A stretch of DNA of 64,000 bases from an uncultured bacterium (GCA_946560065.1 CAMNUE010000006.1:39332-103331), one strand, 5' to 3'; shown: positions 53,674 through 63,416, counted from the stretch's first letter. Numbers and translations are program-made. The notes: generated by a model not told the origin, from the letters alone.

Positions 53674-54925
53674 AACTTTCACTCTCCTCATAACTATCAC
53701 ATTCATCTAAATCTAACGCAAGCGTTTCAAACTCAACACATTTCAAATAATTATGACACCATTCATCTATTTTATCAACATTCTTACTAGAGCTTAAGAA
53801 TTTATTCAACCTAGCCATATCTTTTCTAAGTTCACTATCCCATTCCATCGTATTTTGACAATATCTAACTGCATCATAATACTTTTCTAAATGTAATGAA
53901 TGATAATAAAGAATAGAAATAATTCTCTTTGGTAAATTAATAAACTTACTTTTACAAACATTGTTTGGATATTTTTCAAAAAAATCACTATTCACAACTA
54001 TACCATCATCAGAATGTTTAAAAATCTTTGCTGGTAGACTCTTAACAACATCATAGATAAAAATCTTTTTCTCATCTAAAGAAATTTCTACATTCTCTGC
54101 AACTTCATTAATTTCATTGTCTTTCCTCACTCCAGTCTCTTCAGAAACTTTTGAAGTTGTATTATCAAAACTTTCAGAAGACTCTACATTGTCAAATAAA
54201 CTATATTGCCCAGCTATATAATTTTCATCCAATTTTTCTATTAAATCTGCTTCTACTTTTTTACGTCCTACACTACTCTTATTTAAAAATTCTATATTTG
54301 CTAATACAACATCACTTTTATCTTTTAATAAATCAAAACGATTTAAAGCCTCAACTATATTTCTAATAATTGTATAACTAGACAGTAACCAATAATTATC
54401 ATATTTAATACTATAAGCAGGTCCATCTTTCTTATTATAAACATATAATTCCATTAATTTTTGATAAACATTAGTAAAAGTACTACGTAAATATAATGAA
54501 AATTTTTCATCATAAAATACTTTATGAGCCAACTTATCAAATACCTTCTTGACTTTTTCTATCTCTAAAGAAATATCATTATTTATTGAAGCTTTTGCGA
54601 TACTGCGTAAATCATTAACTCTCTCATCGACTAAAGGATTATAAATTACTTCATGAATTTTTATGTAATTATGACCATCTTTTTTTCTCTTACTCGCAAT
54701 AAAAACGTCTGCTTTAGAACTACGAATATAACCATTGTTTTTCATTCTCAAAAGCATCTCTTCACTATTTTTAAATCTCGTAGTAACTAAATCAATTGCT
54801 TCTAAAGAATTAGCTCTAAAAAACACATCTTTATCTTGTTTTTCAAGATACCATTTTGTACTAAGTTCTATTGCTTGAACTTCATTTGTATCTTCATATC
54901 TTACTACTAAATAATATTTTTTCAT
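53645..54925 (-). CDS. Unknown 426-residue protein overlapping xerC
   Basis: A soluble, acidic protein that I do not recognise. It has mixed alpha/beta N-terminal residues (YYLVVRYEDTNEVQAIELS), a helical middle, an acidic low-complexity linker around residues 240-285, and a helical C-terminal third. No catalytic motif is evident. Its 3' end overlaps xerC by 29 nt, so the genes are probably translated together. It takes the place of trmFO (gid) between topA and xerC in Bacillus. A consensus-like promoter lies upstream. Confidence 0.6.
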   Translation of the reverse strand: MKKYYLVVRYEDTNEVQAIELSTKWYLEKQDKDVFFRANSLEAIDLVTTRFKNSEEMLLRMKNNGYIRSSKADVFIASKRKKDGHNYIKIHEVIYNPLVDERVNDLRSIAKASINNDISLEIEKVKKVFDKLAHKVFYDEKFSLYLRSTFTNVYQKLMELYVYNKKDGPAYSIKYDNYWLLSSYTIIRNIVEALNRFDLLKDKSDVVLANIEFLNKSSVGRKKVEADLIEKLDENYIAGQYSLFDNVESSESFDNTTSKVSEETGVRKDNEINEVAENVEISLDEKKIFIYDVVKSLPAKIFKHSDDGIVVNSDFFEKYPNNVCKSKFINLPKRIISILYYHSLHLEKYYDAVRYCQNTMEWDSELRKDMARLNKFLSSSKNVDKIDEWCHNYLKCVEFETLALDLDECDSYEESESFGSKKSMLK

Positions 54926-55000
54926 ATCTCCACCCCAATACTATAGAAATAAAAAGCAAAATTACATCTTAATTGAAAGTCATCTTACTCCACTAATCTT

Positions 55001-55029
55001 AATTTATAATACATCCCTCTAACTGTCAA
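55001..55029 (-). promoter_or_regulatory. Promoter upstream of the unknown gene-xerC unit
   Basis: On the minus strand, TTGACA (55029-55024) with TAAATT at a 17-nt spacing. An alternative TATAAA at 15 nt is also present. It lies about 75 nt before the start at 54925. Confidence 0.6.
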
Positions 55030-55039
55030 GTCTTGAAAA

Positions 55040-55078
55040 AAAGCAAAAAAAAGATAAGCAATTATTATCACTTATCTT
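55040..55078 (-). terminator. Terminator after topA
   Basis: On the minus strand, AAGATAAG and CTTATCTT form an 8-bp stem with a 12-nt loop, followed by TTTTTTTTGC, just past the topA stop. Confidence 0.8.
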
Positions 55079-55086
55079 CTAGCATT

Positions 55087-57108
55087 CTATTTTGTATAGT
55101 CACACTCACTACATTTAATTTTATCCTTTTTCTCTACTAGATACTTACCACATTCAGGACACATTTCTCCAGTAGGTTTATCCCAAGAGGCAAACTTACA
55201 TTTAGGATAATGAGTACATCCATAAAAGACTTTACCTCGTCTTGTAGGCTTTTCTACTATTTTTCCATCACATAAAGGGCAATCCATTATCTCAATAACT
55301 TCTTTTTCCTCTTTCTTTATATATTTACACTCAGGATAATTAGAACAAGCTGTAAACGCTCCATACTTTCCCTTCCTAATTACTAAAGGACTTCCACATT
55401 CAGGACAATCTTCACCAGTCTCCTCTGGTGCTTTCTTTTCCATATCACTAAAAGCATTTTTTACTCGTGGTTCAAATAAGTCATAAAATTTCTTCAAAAC
55501 CTCATTCCAAACAAGTCCCCCCTCAGCAATTCTATCTAAATCATCTTCCATGTCTCTTGTATAATCAGTATTGATTAAATCACTAAAGAATTCTTGTAAC
55601 TTATCTGTAGTTTCAATTCCCATCTCTGTAGGTTTAAACTTCTTTTCTTCTAATGTAACATAGTCACGACTCTTAATAGTATCAATAATAGTCGCATAAG
55701 TAGAAGGTCTACCTATACCTAATTCTTCCATTTCCTTAATCAACTTAGCTTCTGTATATCTTGCTGGCGGATTAGTAAAATGTTGACTACAATCAACATT
55801 AGTAGTTGATGCAACCTCCTTCTCACCAAGCTCTGGTAAAATTTTATCTTCATTTGATTCATAATCTTTATATATTTTTAAATACCCCTCAAAAATTAAG
55901 ATACTACCAGTAGTTTTGAACTTATAATCATTATTATCAAAAATAATCGTTGTCTGATTGACACTTGCATCACTCATTAAAGATGCAAGAGTTCTTTTAT
56001 AAATCAAACTATATAATTTAAATTCATCACTACTTAAATATTCTTTTACTTTCAAAGGACTTCTTAAAACACTAGTTGGACGAATTGCTTCATGAGCATC
56101 TTGAACATTTTCTTTCTTTTTACCTTTTTTTACATAACCAACATATTTCTTTCCGAATTCCTTTTCAATATATTTCATTGCTGGTTTAACAAATTCATCT
56201 GATAAGCGAACAGAATCTGTTCTCATATAAGTAATTAAACCTACTGTTTCCTTTCCAAGATCAACACCTTCATATAATTTTTGGGCAATACTCATTGTCT
56301 TTCTAGCTGGAAAACCTAATTTAGTAGAAGCCTCTTGCTGAAGCGTTGAGGTAATAAATGGAAATTTACTTTTCTTGGCCTTTTCCTTCTTCTCAACAGA
56401 CTCAACTGTATAATCCTGACCAAGTTCATTTAAAACTTTATTAGCCTCTTCTTCATTATGCAATTCTATTGTCTCAGTCTTATACTTAAAAAGCTCTGCT
56501 TCATATTCTGGAAAAATAGCAGTAATAGTCCAATATTCTTCAGGAACAAACGCCTCGATTTCTCTTTCACGATCAACTATTAATTTTAAAGCTACACTTT
56601 GAACTCTTCCAGCACTCTTAGCTCCAATCTTACTCTGTAATAATTTTGAAAGTCTAAAACCAATAATTCTATCAAAAATTCTACGAGTTTCTTGACTCTT
56701 TACAAGATTATCATCAATAACAGTTGGATTTTCAATAGCTTCTATTACTTTATCATGAGTAATTTCATTAAATAAGACTCTTTTATAATTTTTATCCTTA
56801 ATTCCTAAAGCATCCTTTAAATGCCAAGCAATAGCTTCTCCTTCACGATCAGGGTCGCTTGCAAGATAAACAATTTCACTATCTTTAACATCTTTCTTTA
56901 ATTCTTTAATAACACTACTTTTCCCCTTAATAGGGACATAATTAGGCTTAAAACCATCTTCAATATCAACACCAAGTCCGTATTGTCCAGAAGTCGCTAA
57001 ATCACGAATATGCCCTTTAGAAGAAACAACTTTATAGTCTCCACCTAGATATTTCTCAATAGTCTTACTTTTACTCGGACTTTCCACTATCACTAAGTTC
57101 TTTGCCAT
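55087..57108 (-). CDS. topA: DNA topoisomerase I
   Basis: The 673-residue type IA enzyme relaxes negative supercoils. The TOPRIM domain starts at NLVIVESPSKSKTI and includes YLASDPDREGEAIAWH with the metal-binding acids. The catalytic Tyr lies in GLITYMRTDSVRLSD. The C-terminus has three zinc-ribbon-like modules (CPECG...CSNYPEC, CPLCD...CTHYPKC, CPECG...CSECDY); the last is a shortened form. The start has GGATGTG upstream. The neighbouring gene order matches Bacillus except that unknown genes replace dprA and trmFO. Confidence 0.95.
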   Translation of the reverse strand: MAKNLVIVESPSKSKTIEKYLGGDYKVVSSKGHIRDLATSGQYGLGVDIEDGFKPNYVPIKGKSSVIKELKKDVKDSEIVYLASDPDREGEAIAWHLKDALGIKDKNYKRVLFNEITHDKVIEAIENPTVIDDNLVKSQETRRIFDRIIGFRLSKLLQSKIGAKSAGRVQSVALKLIVDREREIEAFVPEEYWTITAIFPEYEAELFKYKTETIELHNEEEANKVLNELGQDYTVESVEKKEKAKKSKFPFITSTLQQEASTKLGFPARKTMSIAQKLYEGVDLGKETVGLITYMRTDSVRLSDEFVKPAMKYIEKEFGKKYVGYVKKGKKKENVQDAHEAIRPTSVLRSPLKVKEYLSSDEFKLYSLIYKRTLASLMSDASVNQTTIIFDNNDYKFKTTGSILIFEGYLKIYKDYESNEDKILPELGEKEVASTTNVDCSQHFTNPPARYTEAKLIKEMEELGIGRPSTYATIIDTIKSRDYVTLEEKKFKPTEMGIETTDKLQEFFSDLINTDYTRDMEDDLDRIAEGGLVWNEVLKKFYDLFEPRVKNAFSDMEKKAPEETGEDCPECGSPLVIRKGKYGAFTACSNYPECKYIKKEEKEVIEIMDCPLCDGKIVEKPTRRGKVFYGCTHYPKCKFASWDKPTGEMCPECGKYLVEKKDKIKCSECDYTK

Positions 57109-57151
57109 ATAAACACATCCTTTACTATTTATTTATATTATACACAAAAAT

Positions 57152-57772
57152 TTATATTACACGTTTATTATTTAATTTATTATTAACGAAAGAAAAGTAA
57201 TCAATACTTTTGGAACAGCCAATAAATCCTTCACTCAAGTTATTATCTTCTAAAAACAAATAATTGCCAATTAATATATAAGAAAGATCAATAACCACTG
57301 GACTATTATACAAGGAATAATCATCTCTCACAACAAAAAGTTTCGAAATAATAGTAAAAAACTCTTTCATACTAGTTTGATACTTACTATTAAAATAATC
57401 ATACATCTCAACACACCTTGTTTCTAATAATTCCTTAGTATTATCTCTATTTATATTAGAATCATTAATAATTCTTCTTCGAACATCCATATTAATATCT
57501 TTATAACAGTACATATTATACACTCCAAAGAACTTTCCCATCAACAAAGAAAAGTCTAAAAAATCAACCTCATAATACCCAGAAAGACTTTTTCTAATAA
57601 TTTCTTGGTACTTGTTAAAATCACCATTACTCTCAACTAATAATTCTTCAATTTTTATTCCATCTTCAGCCCTTCTACCAGTAAGCATCATATAAGAAGT
57701 ATTCAGTTTATGAGCAAGTACCCCAAATCTTTTTATTTTTCTTTCATCAGAAATTTCTTCAAATATTCTCAT
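57152..57772 (-). CDS. Unknown protein between rnhB and topA
   Basis: The 206-residue soluble protein is not recognised. It is helical with mixed charge and has no motif I can name. It lies 2 nt after rnhB and 43 nt before topA in a tight unit. In Bacillus this position is taken by other genes ending with dprA before topA, but the sequence shows no Rossmann fold motif of DprA. A scattered set of Tyr and Phe residues in its middle (FGVYNMYCYKD) suggests a compact helical core. Confidence 0.6.
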   Translation of the reverse strand: MRIFEEISDERKIKRFGVLAHKLNTSYMMLTGRRAEDGIKIEELLVESNGDFNKYQEIIRKSLSGYYEVDFLDFSLLMGKFFGVYNMYCYKDINMDVRRRIINDSNINRDNTKELLETRCVEMYDYFNSKYQTSMKEFFTIISKLFVVRDDYSLYNSPVVIDLSYILIGNYLFLEDNNLSEGFIGCSKSIDYFSFVNNKLNNKRVI

Positions 57773-57774
57773 CT

Positions 57775-58392
57775 TTATACCTTTCTTTCCAAATAATCCT
57801 TTACTGGTCCATAACTCCTCCTATGCTCATCAATTATACCATATTCTGCAATCGCTGCAAGATGTTTTTTAGTAGGATAGCCTTTATTATTTTTAAAATC
57901 ATACATTGGATACTTTTCATCTAATTCAATTAACATTCTATCCCTTGTTACTTTAGCAAGTACACTAGCAGCACTAATAGTAATGCTTTTTAAATCTCCT
58001 TTTATTATACTAGTTGTTGGAATATCTAATTCAAGAGGCATTGCATCTATTAAAATATGTTCTGGCTTAACACTCAAATTATCAATAGCTTGCTTCATAG
58101 CAAGTTTTGTCGCTTCATAAATATTAACTTCATCAATCTTTCTTTCATCTATTATTCCAATACCATAAGCAATTGCTTGCTTTTTTATTTCTTCAAAAAA
58201 GAAATCTCGTTTTTTTTCACTAAGTTTTTTAGAGTCAGTCAAACCGTCTAAATTAAATTCTTCTGGTAAAATACAACAAGCTGCAACAACTGGACCTACT
58301 AAAGGTCCTCGCCCAACCTCATCAACTCCTGCAATTAACGCAATTCCTTTTTCACGTAATTCTCTTTCGTATTTATAATTATCATTATCCAT
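57775..58392 (-). CDS. rnhB: Ribonuclease HII
   Basis: The 205-residue enzyme cleaves RNA in RNA-DNA hybrids and single ribonucleotides in DNA. The catalytic Asp-Glu pair is in [17 protein letters not shown] (residues about 22-38), with further acids in LIDAMPLE and [11 protein letters not shown]. It ends with [12 protein letters not shown], the usual substrate-gripping tail. It is part of the rbgA-rnhB-topA block kept from Bacillus. Confidence 0.95.
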   Translation of the reverse strand: MDNDNYKYERELREKGIALIAGVDEVGRGPLVGPVVAACCILPEEFNLDGLTDSKKLSEKKRDFFFEEIKKQAIAYGIGIIDERKIDEVNIYEATKLAMKQAIDNLSVKPEHILIDAMPLELDIPTTSIIKGDLKSITISAASVLAKVTRDRMLIELDEKYPMYDFKNNKGYPTKKHLAAIAEYGIIDEHRRSYGPVKDYLERKV

Positions 58393-58445
58393 TTACTACT
58401 CATCTCCATCATTATCTTAACACAAAAAAAATTAGAAATAAAAAT

Positions 58446-58470
58446 AAATTTATGTATACACCATAAATCT
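58446..58470 (-). terminator. Weak possible terminator after rbgA
   Basis: On the minus strand, ATTTATG and CATAAAT pair across a 7-nt loop, followed by a broken T-rich run. The stem is AT-rich and the T-run interrupted, so function is doubtful. Confidence 0.35.
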
Positions 58471-58490
58471 ATTTAATCATATCATTTAAA

Positions 58491-59396
58491 TTACTTTATT
58501 CTATCCATTGTAATATTTCCAAAATAACCATTTTTTAAATCCCTAATTATTATATTAGAAACTTTTTCATAATCAGCGACTCCACCTCTTGATAACGCAC
58601 CACGTTTTGCCGCAATTGCATCATAAACTTCAATTAAATCTTCATCTAATTCAGTAATACCATATCTTTCCTCTAACTTTTCTGGATATAATTCATACAC
58701 CTTTCTTAAGACAAAACAAGCAATTGCATCTATATTTAAAATTTCTTCCTTTATAGATGAAAGAGCAGCTAATATATGAGCTCCTTCTTGATTTTCCATC
58801 TTTGGCCATAAAATTCCAGGTGAATCTAAAAGTTCAATATCCTTATTTATTCTTATCCAACTAAGACTTTTAGTAAAACCAGGTGTATTTCCAACACCAG
58901 CAGATTTCTTACCTACTAATCTATTAATCAAAGTACTCTTACCAACATTAGGAACTCCAACTATTAAAACCCTTGCAGCTCTCTCTTTCATTCCTTTATT
59001 TACTCTAGCTTGATTAATATCTTTCATAATTTCTTTTGTCATATTAACAAGTTCAGTAACACCTTTTCCACTCATTAAATCAACAGGTACAACCTTATAA
59101 CCAGTACCTTCATAAGTCTTTAGAATTTTATCAGTCTCACTCTTATCACATAAATCATATTTAGTTACTACAAGAATTCTAATTTTATCTTTAATTAAAT
59201 CATCTATATCCACAATCTTAGAAGATAAAGGCATTCTAGCATCAATAACTTCATAAACTATATCAATTAAATTAAGTTTTTCAGATATCTCTCTCTTGGT
59301 TTTAGCCATATGTCCTGGGAACCATGTGATACCGTTTTTTTGAAACCCTTTAATATTATCTAAATTTTCACTATTTTTTTTCTTTTTTTTTGGCAT
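58491..59396 (-). CDS. rbgA: Ribosome biogenesis GTPase RbgA (YlqF)
   Basis: The 301-residue circularly permuted GTPase is needed for late assembly of the 50S subunit. Motif order is G4 (VTKYDL), G5, then G1 (IVGVPNVGKSTLINRL), G2, G3 (LLDSPGILWP), which defines the permuted family. The N-terminus ITWFPGHMAKTKREI is the characteristic YlqF start, and a C-terminal ANTAR-like domain follows. Its neighbour rnhB is the Bacillus neighbour too. The serine recombinase genes lie 40 nt upstream. Confidence 0.94.
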   Translation of the reverse strand: MPKKKKKNSENLDNIKGFQKNGITWFPGHMAKTKREISEKLNLIDIVYEVIDARMPLSSKIVDIDDLIKDKIRILVVTKYDLCDKSETDKILKTYEGTGYKVVPVDLMSGKGVTELVNMTKEIMKDINQARVNKGMKERAARVLIVGVPNVGKSTLINRLVGKKSAGVGNTPGFTKSLSWIRINKDIELLDSPGILWPKMENQEGAHILAALSSIKEEILNIDAIACFVLRKVYELYPEKLEERYGITELDEDLIEVYDAIAAKRGALSRGGVADYEKVSNIIIRDLKNGYFGNITMDRIK

Positions 59397-59436
59397 AATA
59401 TCCGCCCCTTTACAAGTAATTTTCTCTAATATTATA

Positions 59437-61008
59437 TCATACTTTCTGAGATTTAATATACCTTATTAATTGCTCATATTCATTATTATAATTAAAACAT
59501 ACTTTTAATATTTTATCTTCTTTAACCCATATAACATCAATAAACTCATCTATTATATTTTTATCTATTTTATCTAATTGACCTATTTTTCTAATATTTT
59601 TTAACCAATTAAAATCAAAGTCACTTATTTTTGATTTATTAATCTCAGCTATTTCAATATTAGCCTTGTTTAATTCATATAAATATTCCTCTTTATACAC
59701 CTCAAAATCCTCTTTTGAAATATAATTATTTAAATAATCATCTCTAATATTATCCAATAATTTTTGATATTTTCTAACTCTTTTTTCTAATTCAATTTTA
59801 TTGATTTTTTTTAGCTCTATATTGTAATCACACGTTGATTTAGAAAAATATTTTTCTATCTCATCATTTAAATTACAAAAAATATCAATTTGATTATTTA
59901 ACATAGTTAAAGTTATATCATCTATTTCTTTTTCAGTTATATAATGTTTTGAACAATTTCTAGTTCTTAAATATGTGCCACAATAATAAAAGTAAATATC
60001 ACTATTTTTGGACTTTCTATAAAGATTACATCCACAATCAGCACATTTTAATTTACCTGAGTATTTATGAAATTTTCCATTTTTTGTAACTCTAACATTT
60101 CTTTTATATAAAATATCTTGTACTTGAAAAAAAATCTTTTCTTTTATGATAGGCTTATGATGATTTACAACTTTAATCCAGTCTTCTTCGGCCACTCTCA
60201 CTATATTATGAACTTTATGACTTATTCTTTCCCTTTTTCCTTGAACGAGAGTACCAATATATGTTTCATCTTTTAAAATTTCATCCAAAATTTTAACATT
60301 CCAAGCTTTGCTTATATTACCTAAATTTAATTTTAATCTTTCTTTAAAATATCTGCTAGGAGTTAATATATGTTGACAATTCAATTTTGAGACAATCTCC
60401 TGTCTACTTTTACCTTCTATAACCATATTAAATATTTTCTTTACTATCTCAGCCGCTTCTTTATCGATTACAAATTTATGATTATCATTTTCATCTTTCA
60501 AGTAACCATAAGGAGCAATTCCACCAATAAATTTTCCATTTTTCTTATTAGCTTTGAAAGTACTTCTAATTTTTTTAGATGTATCATAAGAATAATTTTC
60601 ATTCATTAAATTTTTTAAAGGTATTTCAAGTGAATCCATATATTTAGGATCTTTTAGAGAATCAACATTATCATTAACAGAGATAAATCTAACTTTAAAT
60701 CTCGGAATTATATTATCAAAGAAATTACCAACTTCAATATAATTTCTACCTAACCTTGATAAATCTTTTACAATCACGCCATTAATTTTTCCTGAATAAA
60801 TATCTTTCAACATTTCTTGAAAACCTGGTCTATTTGTATCTGTACCAGTAAAACCATCATCCACATAATTTTTATAAATATTTATATCTTTTTTATCTTC
60901 TAAGTAATAATTTATCAAGCTTCTTTGATTAACTATACTATTAGATTCCATTTTATCTTTATCTTCTGAAGAAAGTCTTAAATATACGCCAAATTTATAT
61001 CTTGCCAT
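59437..61008 (-). CDS. Large serine recombinase 1
   Basis: The 523-residue recombinase is of the TnpX/TndX-like group that excises and integrates mobile elements. The N-terminal resolvase domain has VYLRLSSED with the catalytic Ser, and then VKDLSRLGRNYIEVG. A recombinase domain follows (YGYLKDENDNHKFVID). The zinc ribbon is GKLKCADCGCNLYRK...YYCGTY, then a coiled coil (about 385-470). It overlaps the second recombinase by 31 nt. The two share motifs but are clearly diverged. No other transfer or replication gene is seen on this side, so the element boundary on the rbgA side is near 59,400. Confidence 0.9.
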   Translation of the reverse strand: MARYKFGVYLRLSSEDKDKMESNSIVNQRSLINYYLEDKKDINIYKNYVDDGFTGTDTNRPGFQEMLKDIYSGKINGVIVKDLSRLGRNYIEVGNFFDNIIPRFKVRFISVNDNVDSLKDPKYMDSLEIPLKNLMNENYSYDTSKKIRSTFKANKKNGKFIGGIAPYGYLKDENDNHKFVIDKEAAEIVKKIFNMVIEGKSRQEIVSKLNCQHILTPSRYFKERLKLNLGNISKAWNVKILDEILKDETYIGTLVQGKRERISHKVHNIVRVAEEDWIKVVNHHKPIIKEKIFFQVQDILYKRNVRVTKNGKFHKYSGKLKCADCGCNLYRKSKNSDIYFYYCGTYLRTRNCSKHYITEKEIDDITLTMLNNQIDIFCNLNDEIEKYFSKSTCDYNIELKKINKIELEKRVRKYQKLLDNIRDDYLNNYISKEDFEVYKEEYLYELNKANIEIAEINKSKISDFDFNWLKNIRKIGQLDKIDKNIIDEFIDVIWVKEDKILKVCFNYNNEYEQLIRYIKSQKV

Positions 61009-62666
61009 TCTTTAATCACTCCTTCATTTTTTAAATACTCGATTAACCTTTCATACTCATCTTGATATTTAAAAACAATTTTCAAACTTCCATCTTCATA
61101 AACATAAATACATTCAATCAATTCATCTAAAATCTCCTTAGTGACATTTTTTATCTTTCTATTTCTTTTATAATGTCCAATCCAAAAATCATCTTTTCTG
61201 ATTTTCTTTATATTTTCTTGATAAGTTGATGTATATAAATCAATTTCATCTAATAATTTATTAATTTTTTCTTCAATTAACTTAGATTCCATTAAGTATT
61301 CATTTTTCTCTATATCATTAAACTTCCATGCCTCATAAATCTTTTTCTTTTCATTTTTTAAATTTTCTATCTTTATTTCTGCAACTCTAACATTGTTTTT
61401 AAATTCATTTTCTAAAAGATTTCTATTGTTTTTAAAATATAACTTTTTTAAACTTCTCTCTAACTCAATTACTAATTTAACTTGCAATTGATTAGCTTCT
61501 AATACTATTGACTCCAATGTACTAGTTTTTATTTTATGAGATTTACAACCAGCTTTTGTTCTTAAAAATCTACTACAAAAGTAGTTAGAAACTTTTCTAT
61601 TACCTCTATAGTCATCTTGTCTCATCATTGCTCTCCCACAATCAGCACATTTCAATTTGCCATTATATATAGAATAATGATTAGGTTTTCTTTTTTTATA
61701 AGTGTTTCTTTTAATGTTCTTTTGAACTTTATTAAATACAATAGTTGGTATAATTGAATCATGTGCTCTTTCAAACTTTATCCACTCTTCCTTTTCCTTA
61801 CTAATAATATCTCTACTCTTAAAATTCATTTTACAAGTCTTAAGCTGCTCTAAATTACCTATATATACTTCACTTTTTAACATTCGTCCAATCGTTGTAG
61901 TCCCCCATAAATATTTTGACTCTACTTCAAATGGCTCCATTGATAAATTATATTTTTTTCTTCGTTTAATTTCCCTCCTACACAATATTCCATTGTCATT
62001 TAAATATTTTGTTATCTTTATTCTTCCATCACCTTTTAAAGCCATATCAAAAATTATTCTTACGATTTCAGCTTCTTTTTCATCAATCACTAAATGATGT
62101 TTGTCATTAGAATCAAATGTATACCCATAAGGACTTGTACCTGCAATAAATTTCCCATTTTTAGCCATTATTTCAAAAGTCGATATAACTTTTTCTGATA
62201 TGTCTTTTGAATAAGTTTCATTTACCAAATTTTTCATTGGAACCATCAACCCTCTAATAGAATTGGGATTTAAAAATGAATCAACATTATCATTAATAGA
62301 AATAATTCTTAAATTATAAATTGGAAATATTTCTTCTATATATTTTCCAACTTCAAGATAATTTCTACCTAGCCTTGATAAATCTTTTACAAGAATAGCA
62401 TTAACATTACCATTAATTACATCATTAAACATTTGCTTAAAACCTGGTCTATTAAAATTAGTTCCAGTATAGCCATCATCTGTATAATAGTCAAAAACAA
62501 TCATATCTTTATTGCCATCTACAAAAGAAGATAACATCTCTTTTTGATTTACTATTGTATTTGACTCATTATCTTCATTATCATCAAATGACCTTCTAAC
62601 ATAAATTCCAACATACCACTTTTTGATGTTATTTAAACTACATTTTTTCTTACCACGTCCTGCCAT
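60978..62666 (-). CDS. Large serine recombinase 2
   Basis: The 562-residue recombinase has the same build as its neighbour: resolvase domain with IYVRRSFDD (catalytic Ser) and VKDLSRLGRNYLEVG, a recombinase domain with GTSPYGYTFDSND, a zinc ribbon (GKLKCADCGRAMMR...YFCSRF) and a long coiled coil. AAAGGAG precedes the ATG. The first recombinase starts inside its 3' end, so translation is coupled. Tandem serine recombinases occur in SCC elements and some conjugative or mobilisable elements, where both may be needed. Confidence 0.9.
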   Translation of the reverse strand: MAGRGKKKCSLNNIKKWYVGIYVRRSFDDNEDNESNTIVNQKEMLSSFVDGNKDMIVFDYYTDDGYTGTNFNRPGFKQMFNDVINGNVNAILVKDLSRLGRNYLEVGKYIEEIFPIYNLRIISINDNVDSFLNPNSIRGLMVPMKNLVNETYSKDISEKVISTFEIMAKNGKFIAGTSPYGYTFDSNDKHHLVIDEKEAEIVRIIFDMALKGDGRIKITKYLNDNGILCRREIKRRKKYNLSMEPFEVESKYLWGTTTIGRMLKSEVYIGNLEQLKTCKMNFKSRDIISKEKEEWIKFERAHDSIIPTIVFNKVQKNIKRNTYKKRKPNHYSIYNGKLKCADCGRAMMRQDDYRGNRKVSNYFCSRFLRTKAGCKSHKIKTSTLESIVLEANQLQVKLVIELERSLKKLYFKNNRNLLENEFKNNVRVAEIKIENLKNEKKKIYEAWKFNDIEKNEYLMESKLIEEKINKLLDEIDLYTSTYQENIKKIRKDDFWIGHYKRNRKIKNVTKEILDELIECIYVYEDGSLKIVFKYQDEYERLIEYLKNEGVIKEWQDINLAYI

Positions 62667-62724
62667 AAATTACTCCTTTCAAATCATGAAAAAATCATAA
62701 TTAAAAGTAAAAATAATTACTAAG

Positions 62725-62747
62725 GTGTAAATTTTGTATTTATACAC
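62725..62747. repeat. Imperfect inverted repeat upstream of the recombinases
   Basis: GTGTAAAT and ATTTATACAC form an inverted repeat around a TTTGT centre, about 60 nt before the second recombinase gene. Attachment sites of large serine recombinases are often imperfect dyads beside the integrase gene. It could equally be a regulatory operator or chance in AT-rich DNA. Confidence 0.35.
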
Positions 62748-62754
62748 TTGACAG

Positions 62755-63033
62755 TCACCGATATAGTTTTTTTAAAACATTAGTTAAACATTCATCTGCA
62801 GTTCTGGTACTTTTAGAAAATTCAATTTGAACAATCCGACCCTTTACTTTAAATATGTATGGGTTTTTCACCTTACTTAAAAAGTCTAGTATTCTTTCAT
62901 TACTAGACTTTCGTTTATCAATTTTTATTTCTGTTATTTCATCAAGTTCTTCAAATTGAACTTGTTCTAAAGATAAATTTTTACATGTGCGTAATTTTTC
63001 TTCTATCTTATTTACATTGAGTGGTTTAATCAT
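62755..63033 (-). CDS. Small protein of recombinase-associated type (DUF6870-like)
   Basis: The 92-residue protein has the pattern ITEIKIDKRKSSNERILDFLSKVKNPYIFKVKG, with an NPY/NPYxFKV motif. Similar small proteins often sit beside TnpX-type recombinases in Firmicutes mobile elements, where they are called DUF6870-like. The family role is unknown. It lies just upstream of the recombinase pair on the same strand. The assignment is by pattern memory, not a search. Confidence 0.55.
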   Translation of the reverse strand: MIKPLNVNKIEEKLRTCKNLSLEQVQFEELDEITEIKIDKRKSSNERILDFLSKVKNPYIFKVKGRIVQIEFSKSTRTADECLTNVLKKLYR

Positions 63034-63138
63034 AAAAACCTCCCAACATTTTGAGACTCAAATTTTTTAATTGATTCTACATATACCTTATTAGATATTA
63101 TTGAATATTTTTTTAAATTATATAAAAACCATAAATAC

Positions 63139-63363
63139 TTAGGACATCTTTTTTTCATAATTTTGCCCCCCAATACCATAAGTAATTTTCTCTTCATAAG
63201 ATAAATCTCTTATCTTAATGACAACCTTAGAAGATTCTAATTTATTTTTATAGATTTTTACTAAGATAACAAAAGATTCTTGTTTAGAATAAGCATTCAA
63301 AATCATCTGTTCTTCCTTTCCCAAAATATAAACTGTTGCTTTATAATATTTAATTTCTTTCAT
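63139..63363 (-). CDS. Unknown small protein in the mobile segment
   Basis: The 74-residue protein has no recognisable domain, but a beta-rich pattern (YYKATVYILGKEEQMIL, VILVKIYKNKL). The start ATG 63363 (MKEIKYY) is preceded by GGTGGAGG, so a longer form is rejected. It is co-directional with the recombinase genes. Confidence 0.5.
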   Translation of the reverse strand: MKEIKYYKATVYILGKEEQMILNAYSKQESFVILVKIYKNKLESSKVVIKIRDLSYEEKITYGIGGQNYEKKMS

Positions 63364-63390
63364 AATTTCCTCCACCAAATTAAAGTCAAA

Positions 63391-63416
63391 GAAAAAATCG
63401 TAATTTCATACGACTT
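63391..63416 (-). terminator. Terminator after the 163-residue protein gene
   Basis: On the minus strand, AAGTCGTA and TACGATTT pair with one wobble, followed by TTTTTC, a few nt after the stop at 63421. Confidence 0.65.
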
